Part shown: positions 8,821 through 17,224 of the stretch, in pieces
Numbering within the stretch: position 1 is the first letter of the stretch
Layout of the letters: each line of letters begins with the position of its first letter
NCBI GenBank assembly: GCA_010279815.1
Contig: QEOQ01000022.1
Location: forward strand, 420,968 to 438,191
Direction: 5' to 3'
From: Brachionus plicatilis
Lineage: Eukaryota > Rotifera > Eurotatoria > Ploima > Brachionidae
Length of the DNA: 17,224 nucleotides
Position numbers and translations under genes: made by a program
Notes under the pieces: model-generated
What the model saw: only the letters and a program-made list of their open reading frames with translations
Told to the model about the DNA's origin: nothing
The model's database searches: none

Positions 8821-11645
8821 CTAATGTTCATTCTCATATTTTAGGACAGACGAGTATGCTTTTTGATTTTATTAAGACCCCTACCTGCTTAATGTTAAAA
8901 GTTTTATGCAATTTATGCCTTCTTTTTTAGACTTTATAACTATCAAAAAAATAAAATAAGATATTTATATTCGTGTAGAATTTAACAAATCTATTAAATT
9001 TAATAAATCGAACTTTTTGAATGAAAAATAAAAAGCAAGCCTAAAATATCTATTTACTATGAAATTAAACGATAATGGTTGATATTTTTTTACAATGGTT
9101 AATTTTGCATTTGAAGTCAAATATTTATTACTTTTATTTTGAATAATCATTTATGGGGTTTAATTTTAAAATAATTTTCCAATTTAATAATGTTCATTTC
9201 GTTAACAAGAATTTTTTTTATTTTTGTTGAAGTTTTTTTAATAAATTTGTTTTTTCAAGTATAAGACTGAACGAATGGACCGAATTCATTTGAAAAATGC
9301 CTGGGAACACATCTTGAATTCTTTCAAAAAAATAAATAAACGAGTAGATAGTAAATAGTTTAAGTTCATTCAGCTAAGTGATAAATAAGTGAGAGTTTGT
9401 TTTTGTTTAATATTTTCAGCCTAAAAGTTTAAAAATCAAAAGATATCGTTATATTTATTTTTTTAGGTAGAAATTAAAAATTGATAAATTTTCAGCAAAA
9501 TAAAGTTTCAACTAGATTTAGAATCAATTGGTTTATTTAGTATATAATTTATTGAAAAATACATTAAAATTAAATCGATGATTCTATTTATTACTGCAAA
9601 TGGTTTAAATTAGCTGATTATAATTCGATCAATTTTTAGACAAGTCTTTAAAAATTTTTGGAATATTTACTTTCCATTTGTTTGAAAATAGTTCCAGATT
9701 GATTCAAATTTTTTTATCAATAATCATGAAAGTAAACAAAGGAAATAAAAAAAATATCTGAATCATTAATTGGAAATGTAGTTCAAACTTTGAAAAATAC
9801 AACATATTTCTAGTCTTAGTAAAATAAAACATTTATGATATTTTATTTTGTGTAATAATTTTCCTTAAAATACTTAATATTTCTTTACCTTTAATTGGAA
9901 AATGATAATTTAGGGAGCCATTCACTTTAGTTTTTTTCAATAATTTATTGAATAAATAGGCTTTGAATATTTTTTTAATGTTAAAATATTAATTATTGAT
10001 TATTTATTCTATTTAAAAATGTTCAATCTAAAACTTGAATTTTTGCTCGTATTTGCTACAGAGAAAAAAATATTATTTTAGTTCTCTATTTTTAAAAAGT
10101 AGATAAATAAAATATAAATTGCTATTTATTTTAAAATAGATCATTGAGTGGTATCTAAAATTAATGCCGTTTAAAATCTAATAAAATCATAGGGAAATAA
10201 GTAAACTTGGTAGAAATTCGAAATTAAATTTATTGATAAGGAATAACAATCGATAACATTAGTTTTTTTCTGTTTTAAATTGAATTAAGCTTAAAATCTT
10301 AAGAGAATATTTTTTAACCCGTGTATGATTTTTTTTAAAGGGCTATAAATTTTATTTTATTTTTTTTAAGATGAAGTTTTCCGGTATTCATAAATTTTAT
10401 TCAGGAAATACAAAAAAAATATTCGAGTAATAAATGATTAGTATTACGTGATTCAAGCAACTATTTTAAATTTAAATATTAGATTTTTAGCATCTGAGTA
10501 GTTCTTTACAGACATCTAAAAATGAAAAAGAACTTAAAAAAAGCTTCATTAATTTAAATTTTTAACTGAAGTTCATATTTAAATAAAAAATATTTAATTC
10601 ATCTTAGAGTTGTTTTCACGTTTAGACTAATTCGACATTATGAGTTTTCTTTCGATAGATTTTTTTAAGCATATTTCAAGTCGAGTTGTTGTGGAAAACT
10701 GTCTTAACAATCATGAGAATAATTTTAAAAGGAAATAGTGAAGTAAAAAAAGGAACATTTAATTAAAACGGAATTTAAATCCGGAATTTAATTATATTAA
10801 TTCGATTTGAATGACAAAAAAACCAACTATTTGAAAAATAATTCCACTTATTTAACAAGTGTTCAAAAAAACTCAAATAAATGTTTTTTATTATTAGGCT
10901 TTAAATTAATTTTTAGTTAAAAACCACTATACTCAGTTATTTAAATATTAAAATAATTTGATAATTTTGATTTTTAAAATCATGTGAAGAGTGATGTGTA
11001 AAGTAAAATTTTTAGCATTGGTTGAAATTAATTTTTTTTCGAAAAATTGTAATCTAATAAAATAATATTTTAATTAAATTTTAGCTTAGATCAAATAAAC
11101 TAAGAAAATGTATTGAGAATGTTTTAAAGTTCTAAGAAACTTTTTAATTTTTCATGAGCTAAATAACAAGATAAGTAAGAACCTGGAAAGTGTAGAAAAA
11201 TTTTTGATTTATGGTGTTTGAAGATGTGAATTTTCTCTGTGCAAAAAAAATCATTATTTAATTTATTGACTATTTAGGTTAATGTTATAAAAATGTGAAT
11301 GGTGGGAGGTCTATTATATTTTGAAAATCGACAGTTGATTCGGATTTTTCGGAAATGATCTAGTTACATCTGTATTCCATAGTTATTTTTCCCCAAAAAA
11401 CAATGTCTAAATATTGTTCTAACTTGATTTTATGATCTGTTAAAAGACATTAAGAACAAATTTTTACTTATGATTTTCTTTAGTATTTTAATTAAAATAA
11501 TTATTAAGAATTAGCTTGTTTAAAAGCGAAATAGAAATCTAATTAAGTAAGAGAACCAATTATGCTTTTAATCCCTTTGAAATTTTGTATTTTCACTAAA
11601 TGAAGTTTAAATTTATTTTATTAATAGGTATTTGTTTTTTTCCAG

Positions 11646-11795
11646 GATTGGAATTTGTCAATAAATGTTTTACTGTTGAAATTCATTTGGGACCTGCAGA
11701 AACGATTTCACAAACAAGCTTCAAGCTCACACACTGAAATGATAAATCATTTAAAGACACTATGGTTCATATATTGTTTTATCATTTCAAAATAA
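11646..11795 (+). other. Candidate exon-like patch with strong acceptor, unproven
   Basis: A long pyrimidine tract ending TTTTTTTCCAG (11635-11645) would make a good splice acceptor. It is followed by 49 open codons, including FIWDLQKRFHKQASSSHTEM, to TAA at 11793-11795, with an AATAAA about 10 bp further on. The first two thirds are noticeably GC-richer than the surroundings. That is the outline of a last exon on the plus strand, but I find no partner exon, no recognisable domain and no good donor. An open frame of this length is not rare at this composition. It may be chance or a repeat fragment. Confidence 0.15.
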
Positions 11796-12426
11796 TTAGA
11801 GTAATTAATAAATTAGGAAAAATTCCTTGCTTATCGAAAAAAAATTTTTTCCAACTATCTGATTTTTTTTTTTATTTAATATGACAACATTTTCTTACCC
11901 TCATAACTAATTTGGTCAAAAGTTTGTTATAAGATTTCTTTTTTTTTTTTTTTACTAAATCGCATTAGACAAAATATAATTTTGTCAACTAAAATTTTAA
12001 TAATTTTAAGAATACTAGGATTTTCGAAAGATTGAACTTTTATTTTATAATAATTAGTTTTTGAATAATTAAACTTAAAAAATACCCAATAGACATATAA
12101 GCGTCTATTTTCATGCTCCTTTGTTAAAGCCATATAAATAAAACAAATATTAAAGTCTGTTTTCTTTCCCATACATATTTATATGGCCTAATAAGAACAT
12201 GAAAGAAAGGCTACTTGCAAGCTTATTTGATGGTTCGATAAAATTTTAGTTTTTAATAGGAATCTAATTATAAAATAATTGAAAGGGATTTTATTTAATT
12301 AGTTGAGGTTTTCAAATTTACTAATATTATTGAAATTAAACTAAATAAAGAATTTAATTGATTTAATTTATAACCACTTTAACATTTTAACAAAATTATT
12401 CTGTTTTTTTTTTAAATTTGCCGTTT

Positions 12427-12435
12427 TTTAATATA
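12427..12435. repeat. Target-site duplication, left copy
   Basis: TTTAATATA here is identical to 13054-13062. The two copies sit exactly against the tail end and the truncated 5' end of the non-LTR insertion, as target-site duplications do. Confidence 0.75.
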
Positions 12436-12449
12436 GTAGTAGTAGTAGT

Positions 12450-12495
12450 GTAAGCTGTAACACATAAAGTGTGAGTGCAGTTTACAACGCTGCAC
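12450..12495 (-). other. 3' UTR stem-loops of the non-LTR element
   Basis: GTGCAG (12475-12480) and CTGCAC (12490-12495) form a perfect 6-bp stem around a 9-nt loop. An alternative longer pairing joins GTAAGCTG (12450-12457) with CAGTTTAC (12478-12485), seven of eight positions Watson-Crick, the eighth a mismatch. The two share bases and cannot form together. A 3' hairpin next to a short-repeat tail is a known recognition feature for reverse transcriptases of some non-LTR clades; that it works so here is inference. Confidence 0.5.
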
Positions 12496-12548
12496 TTTGT
12501 CAGCTTGTGGTTTTGGTTATGGCCACATACTTCTTATGTTCATCAATT

Positions 12549-13052
12549 TCAGCTTCGGTAGACCGATCTCCTCCAAGTCTCCGAGGCCATATGTCGGTCA
12601 ATTCTGGCTTTAAATTGGTTAACCTTATCCGCCTCTGCTATCTCCGAGGGTAACATATTCCAGGTGGTAGCGTTGCACTTCAGTAAAAAATTATCCCTCA
12701 TGGGTGCGTTTACAAATTTTTCCCTTATTATCTGACTGTTGTGTCTTCTATTAGCTCCTACTGTGTCCCCTGTATTTCTTAGACCCAGTTCTACCTCTTC
12801 GAAACCTTTTGTGATTTTATAAATTTGTATCGAGTCCCCTATTTTCCTCCTAACCTCGAGACTTGTTAGTCCTAATTCTTTTAACCTTACTTCATATTCT
12901 AGACCTCTTAATTCAATGACCATTTTTGTCGCCCTTTTCTGAATACCCTCCAATTTTGATATATCCTTTTTTGACATAGAGTTCCACACAGCTGACGCGA
13001 ACTCTAAATGCGCTCTTACGAAAGCTGGGTATAATATCTTGAAATATGCTGG
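12549..13052 (-). pseudogene. C-terminal fragment of a non-LTR reverse transcriptase
   Basis: The frame is open for 167 codons from the 5' truncation point to TGA, with no internal stop. It starts with PAYFKILYPAFVRAHLEFAS followed by AVWNSMSKKDISKLEGIQKR and ATKMVIELRGLEYEVRL. This is the standard region after the palm/thumb in CR1/Jockey/Rex-group reverse transcriptases (family form LYxxxVRPHLEYASxVWNP followed by LExxQRRATKxV). The terminal part contains GDSIQIYKITKGFEEVEL and a WNMLPSEIAEADKVNQFK motif, matching the family WNxLPxxVVxAxSVxxFK ending. The catalytic YADD region lies upstream and was never copied here. There is no natural start codon; this is a dead-on-arrival fragment. The exact clade cannot be fixed by eye. 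Confidence 0.88.
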
Positions 13053-13053
13053 A

Positions 13054-13062
13054 TTTAATATA
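13054..13062. repeat. Target-site duplication, right copy
   Basis: TTTAATATA, identical in 9 of 9 bases to 12427-12435. It abuts the truncated 5' end of the minus-strand non-LTR insertion and fixes that end at 13053. Confidence 0.75.
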
Positions 13063-13737
13063 TTTTAGATTTATTCATTAAACTTTTACTCACCTTTTCG
13101 ATGAAATTTTTTGACCAGCATCATAAAGAAAAAGGTCAAATTTTTCGATTATTATCAGTTTTTTCCAAGAAATTTTAGTAGTTCTCTTGAAATGATAGAT
13201 AAATTAATTTTGAAAATAATTTCTAGTTAGTGAAAATTAATAAAATATCTTTGGTCTTGAAACATATTATAATTTACCAAATTAAAAATTTTAATTGACA
13301 CCTGATTTTTTTTATTGATTTTCTGATACTTTATTTGGTTTATAAATAAGATATACAATTACAGAATTAATTGATTAATAAAATGAATAATAAAAAATAT
13401 GTGTCTCATCATTATTTCAGGCAAAAATAATGAAGGAAGAAGATATTGGGAATTATTTTTATTTTTAGCATGAATTTTTTAAATTTTAATTTAATTAATT
13501 GCATATTTATATTTTAAGACTAAAGTTTTAGTGATTCGAAATAATTAGTTTACTTATAAATGAATTTACTTGATCTTTCCAACTTAAATTATATTTTTTA
13601 AATGGAAGAAAGTGTTTATAAAAAAAGCCATTTCAAACGCTTTTTGTTGGCCGTCTTAAATTTTATTGTAAGTTAAAAATTAGAAAAATAATTTATAGAA
13701 AAAAAATGATTTTATTAACATATTTTTTTATTTTTGC
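13063..13737. other. AT-rich spacer between the two retrotransposon insertions
   Basis: Apart from the possible short exon at 13602-13667 I see nothing here. It is AT-rich with stops in all frames and no repeats of note. Confidence 0.5.
13602..13667 (+). other. Possible short first coding exon with GTAAGTT donor
   Basis: An ATG in good context (A at -3, G at +4) opens a 22-codon frame, MEESVYKKSHFKRFLLAVLN followed by FI, which meets a consensus donor GTAAGTT at 13668 in phase 0. A charged start followed by a hydrophobic run ending NFI recalls tetraspanin N-termini, whose first exon is similarly short in vertebrates, but no second tetraspanin exon is visible before the receptor gene. It could instead be an upstream exon of the receptor, or chance. 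Such donors are expected a few times in this window. Confidence 0.15.
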
Positions 13738-13747
13738 TCTTAAAATT
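13738..13747. repeat. Target-site duplication, left copy
   Basis: TCTTAAAATT, identical in 10 of 10 bases to 13881-13890. The inner side of this copy touches the trinucleotide tail of the small retroelement. Confidence 0.65.
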
Positions 13748-13880
13748 ATTATTATTATTATTATATTTTATTTATTTGAGGGAAACCCTCAGGCTACTCA
13801 GAATGGAACAAAGTCCTTCTTTTTAGCCTAACGATTATTAAAAAGGATCAAAAATTGTTTAAATGTGTTTCAAGTAAAAA
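13748..13880 (-). mobile_element. Small (133 bp) retrotransposed insertion with (AAT)n tail
   Basis: On the minus strand the sequence runs from 13880 through a GC-richer stretch. It then passes a hairpin with stem TGAGGG (13777-13782) and CCCTCA (13786-13791) around AAA, then AATAAATAAA, and ends in a run of about five AAT units. A perfect 10-bp direct repeat, TCTTAAAATT, flanks it. Tail, 3' hairpin and duplication are what a severely 5'-truncated non-LTR element or a SINE riding on one would leave. No coding remnant is recognisable. Its family cannot be named from the sequence alone, and its 3' UTR differs from that of the element at 12436-13053. Confidence 0.7.
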
Positions 13881-13890
13881 TCTTAAAATT
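13881..13890. repeat. Target-site duplication, right copy
   Basis: TCTTAAAATT matches 13738-13747 exactly and marks the truncated 5' end of the small minus-strand insertion. Confidence 0.65.
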
Positions 13891-16536
13891 TATTTCAATT
13901 AAATTGTTGTTAAAAATGTTTATTTAACAAAAATTGTCATTCAGTTTATATTATTATTTTATATCAAGTATTTTTGCGTTTGACTGGGAAAAGAAAGGAG
14001 GCTAATTTAAAATTGAAAATAAAAAGTAGTGGTTTGAAGAAGATTTTATTTTCAGGTTGATAGAATAAAATTAGATTATGATTTTTACTAAAATTAAATT
14101 AAAAATTCTAGAGTTTTTGAGAAAAATTTATGTTTTGACAGAACACAAGATAGGCTTCTTTATACAATTATCAAAATATAAAAAGAACTTATATAAAATC
14201 GATAGATTTTAAATATTATTTTGAGATTTTGATTTTCCCAAAAAAAAATTCTTGTTTAAGAAAATTCATTTCAAAACTTTTAATTAAAATATGACAGATA
14301 AAAGAATCTAGAGAAAAGAGAATTGCGAAGAAATCAATTCGTATTATTCAAACTGAATGTATTAATGATACAATCAATAAGAAATAATTTTAAGCAAATC
14401 AAAAGCTTTTGTGTTTTTACATATTGAAATAATTTTTTTGGCATCAAAACCGATTATTTTTTCAAAATTTAAATCTTTTAAAGCTAATTCAATTAAACAT
14501 GAATGGTTCCGATAAAACTAATAGATATTCTTTATTTCTTTTTAATATAAGTTTTAATTAAACATAAATAAATGGTTTAATATTACAAATTAGAAAAACA
14601 TGGCTCGATCGATCTTATAAAGCCATTTTTATTTTTATAAAAAAGAAAAAAGTGAGGAGTTTCTATTTTAATTTTTAATAAAATATCCTTAATAATTATT
14701 TTAATTTTTCCGGATAAGATAAAAGAAGTCCTAAATTTCCCGCACGTTATTATTTTTTATCTTTCTGGTTTCATGAAAATCAATTTATTGTGAATCTTTA
14801 TATGTATTTTTGAATATTGATAAGTTTTGAAACGAATAAGACAATCAATCATGTTTGACTAGAGTATAGTTTAATCTTGATTCATTTTGTCGAAATCACA
14901 TTAAAATCATTCGAAAATGAAATTATCATTAGAAATATATATTAAAAACAAATTTTTATTACTTAGGTTAATTACTCGTAAAATTAGTAAATTCATTTTT
15001 TATTAGTCTTTTACAAAAAACAAATTTTAATTTATTTTTCATCATTTGATATCAGATGAGAATTTTTTGAAATAAGTATTCAGCAATTATAGTTAACAGA
15101 GTCTACAAACTAATCGATTTTTTTGATAAAAAATGCCTTAAAATTTAAATAATCTTAAGAATTTGCTCTTAGTTGTATAATTTAAATTTTGCAAGGCAAT
15201 TTGAATTTACATAAAATTTAGAATCAGTTTTTACCAGATTGCTGTTTTTTTAGATTATTCAAAGCTTTTGTTTTAATCTTGTTTTATTTTCAATCTAACT
15301 TTCAAATCATTTAAAATTCAAATTCAAAAACACAAAATTTTCACCACTTCACCAAATCATTTCATTTTCCGATTTTTTCATATTTTAATGATTTTTGGTC
15401 ATTCAAATCACAAAATAAAAGTTAAGAAAAGCTTATAAATTCACTTTTAGTTTAAATAAATTTTCAATTTTAAAAAGGTTAGACTACTTATTGAAGACAA
15501 GCATTTTCTGGCTTCCTATTTTAAATTTTTTTATCAAACTGAATCTAATGGAATTAATTATTAAATATATTCCTTTTTTTTTCTCATTTTTTATTCACAA
15601 CACATAAAATGTGATGATTATACTTTTTTAATGATGAAAAAATATGGAAATTTTCTTTTAAATTATCTTTTAAACAAAAAGATTCTCGATTAAATTTCTA
15701 AATTTTTGTGTACAATTTTTTGTAAAAAATGAACACTGATTTCAAAAATGATATTTATAAATTAAAAAATATTTTTTTATTCAAATTTATAAAATTTGAA
15801 ATTTTGGATTCTGAAAATTTAGAAATTAATAATTTAGTCTTTAATCAGATATATCAGTATTAGCTTGAAAGACCGAATAAATTTTTTTTTTAAAACAAAA
15901 AATTTTTCTACCCAACACAGCTTCAATATTTAAATATACATTGATATACTTGTTACAGATTTTTTTAAACATGATAAAAATATGAATAAGAATACTATTT
16001 TTAGATCTTTAGAAATTAAATTGATAAAGAAATTTTGATTTAAAATTTTTTTTTGATTGCCATAATAGAGTCTGTAGACAGCTAATTTAACATTCAAAAA
16101 TTTAATTTTTCTTACACTGCGTTCCTTTAATCATGTTTTATTTTTTCGGGATAAAAAGCGATTTGTTTAATTTTTAGATTTTTAATTGATTTAAAGATAA
16201 ATTCAGATAGTTGGAATATTTTTTTATAAAAATCTTTCAATGCTTTTTATGAAATAATCTTTGATATATTTGTTTTAGTTCTAATCAAACTGTCTTTTGC
16301 TCATCAATTTTCTTATTTCTTTTAGCTTAAGATCTAAAAAATATTATTATTTTTTATTTTTAAATTTAAGATTAAAAGAATTATTCTATCTGTCTTCTTA
16401 AATATAGAAATTACACATCAAAAACAAATTTTATCAGAAATACTTAATCTATCAATAACTCATCGTGAGTCTTGAATACTGATGCATTACTAAAATTGTT
16501 ACGTATCATGCGTTTTAGCTTAACACATGCTCCAAA
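13891..16536. other. AT-rich region upstream of the receptor gene
   Basis: About 2.6 kb with no recognisable coding exon, RNA gene or mobile element. It should contain the promoter and 5' UTR of the receptor, but no element can be assigned with confidence because TATA-like and initiator-like strings occur everywhere at this composition. An acceptor-like GTTTTAG ends at 16518, just before the receptor start and in frame with it, so the 5' UTR or an extra N-terminal exon could be spliced in there. Confidence 0.5.
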
Positions 16537-17166
16537 ATGGTTCTTGATATGCTCCGATATACCAAAAAAGTTTTAGTTTTAGATGCTTTTGACTATTTTC
16601 TAACAGCAATCGTCATTTTTTACATTTCTTTGGGAAAAATTCAGTGTAATATCAATTTGTCGGCAAATATGGAACTTTCTCCCAAAGCCGATGAGTATTC
16701 TTTGGTTTTTAAACAATTTAATCAGACTGATGCAAAAAATTCTTACGCGATATATGGTTTCAACTACATTGGTTTTAATAATTCGGAAACGGCGAACCCA
16801 AGCGAGTCTGATCAGTCTTTACACTACTGGGCTCTTATTCTTCTCTTTTGTCCAATATCGACCATTTTTGGAAACATTTTAGTAGTTGTATCTGTTATAA
16901 AGGAAAAAAGTCTTCGAACTGTAACAAATTACTTTGTTGTTTCATTGGCCTTAGCAGACTTAACTGTAGCTGCTGCAGTAATGCCCTTTGCAGTATATTA
17001 CGAAGTATATTTTGATAAAAAAAATATTAATACATTTTTTAATTTTATAAAAAAAGGTAACCAGAAAGTGGCATTTAACTAATATTGTTTGTGATGCGTG
17101 GGTCGCCTTAGACGTGATGGCTTCAACAGCATCGATTCTAAATTTGGTTGCAATTGCAATTGATAG
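16537..17166 (+). CDS. D2-like dopamine (biogenic amine) receptor, 5' part, two exons
   Basis: Class A G-protein-coupled receptor of the plasma membrane, most like invertebrate D2-type dopamine receptors, which signal through Gi/o. Exon 1 is 16537-17004, exon 2 is 17057-17166; TM4 onward lies outside the window. Residues 1-96 are extracellular, with a hydrophobic stretch at 11-33 (signal peptide or anchor) and sequons at N40, N62 and N81. TM1 is about 97-119 with GNILVV (N1.50 = N113). TM2 is about 131-155 in [20 protein letters not shown], with D2.50 = D141. After splicing, [14 protein letters not shown] supplies the first extracellular loop and the disulfide Cys. TM3 reads [20 protein letters not shown], with the amine-binding Asp. 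The start is the first ATG after an in-frame TAG at 16516-16518, in good context. Octopamine or other amine receptors are less likely because of the [10 protein letters not shown] and [13 protein letters not shown] blocks. Confidence 0.92.
17005..17056 (+). other. Intron 1 of the receptor gene, 52 bp
   Basis: The frame MPFAVYYE ends at 17004 and GTATAT begins the intron. AAAAAAAG ends it at 17056, and exon 2 resumes with GTA ACC AGA AAG TGG, giving YYEVTRKWH as in other D2-like receptors. Phase is 0. Reading straight through instead meets a stop at 17080-17082, so the intron is needed. The acceptor lacks a pyrimidine tract, being A-rich up to the AG. Confidence 0.85.
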
Positions 17167-17224
17167 GTAATTAAATTTAATATTAAGTGATCTCGATATT
17201 TTTAATTTAAAACCGAGTAAAAAG
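17167..17224 (+). other. Start of intron 2 of the receptor gene
   Basis: Exon 2 ends with GAT AG and is followed by GTAATT, so the intron splits the Arg codon of the DRY motif after its second base. The window ends inside this intron; the following exon, expected to begin with the third base of Arg and then an aromatic residue, is not present. Confidence 0.75.

Larger units (their letters stand above)
2140..12426. other. AT-rich non-coding desert, about 10.3 kb
   Basis: On both strands this is A/T-rich low-complexity sequence with dense stop codons. Open frames of 50-80 codons occur at about the rate expected by chance at this composition, and none matches a family I know. GC-richer patches stand out by eye near 2390-2460, 2541-2570, 4262-4318, 7330-7400, 8640-8760, 9280-9330 and 11641-11760; those with something to report are listed separately. 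I see no tRNA, rRNA, CRISPR or long tandem array. It is best described as intergenic DNA with decayed mobile-element debris. Confidence 0.6.
12436..13053 (-). mobile_element. 5'-truncated non-LTR retrotransposon insertion (618 bp)
   Basis: Read on the minus strand, the insertion begins at 13053 within the reverse-transcriptase gene, continues through its stop codon at 12551-12549, then a short 3' UTR, and ends in a (CTA)n-type tail at 12449-12436. It is bracketed by the 9-bp direct repeat TTTAATATA. Truncation at the 5' end, a simple-sequence tail rather than poly(A), and a target-site duplication are hallmarks of target-primed insertion by CR1/Jockey-type elements. No endonuclease or catalytic reverse-transcriptase core is present, so the copy cannot move itself. 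Its higher GC content contrasts sharply with the flanks. Confidence 0.88.

Noticed and set aside
8965..9150. 61-codon open frame on the minus strand
   Set aside because: Low-complexity composition, no recognisable domain, no start or splice context; chance length.
9260..9360. Short open frames on both strands in a slightly GC-richer patch
   Set aside because: No recognisable motif and no convincing splice sites; could not be separated from chance.
11927..12172. 81-codon open frame on the minus strand
   Set aside because: The second half is a K/I/F-rich run ending in poly-lysine from a T-tract. About one such frame is expected by chance in the window, and no family match is visible.
12471..12653. 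60-codon open frame on the plus strand
   Set aside because: Antisense shadow of the non-LTR reverse-transcriptase fragment and its 3' UTR.
16691..16882. 63-codon open frame overlapping the receptor
   Set aside because: Frame-shifted shadow of receptor exon 1.
1..17224. A novel multi-gene system such as a defence island, biosynthetic cluster or CRISPR array
   Set aside because: The window is animal genomic DNA with one host receptor gene and transposon debris; no co-oriented gene set, array or effector genes are present.

Overview
This is a eukaryotic, animal-like stretch of very AT-rich DNA (by eye about three quarters A+T). Three things point that way: a G-protein-coupled receptor gene split by a 52-bp spliceosomal intron, several decayed animal-type transposons, and long non-coding spaces. 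Extreme AT richness, tiny introns and FLYWCH/MULE, Tc1 and non-LTR elements together would fit a lophotrochozoan such as a monogonont rotifer. That assignment is inference and other AT-rich invertebrates remain possible.

Layout. Positions 1-1507 hold a dead Mutator-like (MULE) transposon on the + strand. Its FLYWCH-plus-MULE transposase is broken by frameshifts, an in-frame stop and a large internal deletion. It is bracketed by inverted arrays of a short motif (ATTTTRA on the right, TYAAAAT on the left), the right-hand array having a 14-15 bp period. Directly against it, 1501-2073 is an older Tc1/mariner transposase relic on the - strand, cut off at the MULE border, so the MULE probably inserted into the Tc1 element. 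Positions 2140-12426 are an AT-rich desert with no gene I can defend. It contains a cluster of strong palindromes (3341-3499), a possible hAT transposase scrap (8677-8820, -), and a few GC-richer patches with short open frames (4168-4338 -, 11646-11795 +). Positions 12436-13053 are a 5'-truncated non-LTR retrotransposon on the - strand with an open C-terminal reverse-transcriptase frame, a (CTA)n tail and a perfect 9-bp target-site duplication. A second, 133-bp insertion with an (AAT)n tail, a hairpin and a 10-bp duplication lies at 13748-13880. Positions 13891-16536 are again AT-rich without a recognisable gene.

At the right end, 16537 onward is the 5' part of a D2-like dopamine (biogenic amine) receptor on the + strand: extracellular N-terminus, TM1, TM2, a 52-bp intron, then TM3 with the amine-binding Asp. 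A second intron begins inside the Arg codon of the DRY motif and runs out of the window.

The genes do not form a pathway: one real host gene sits downstream of a transposon-rich intergenic region. I found no sign of a new multi-gene system. The most informative observations are the nested MULE-in-Tc1 structure, the phased terminal array, and two retrotransposon insertions datable by intact duplications.
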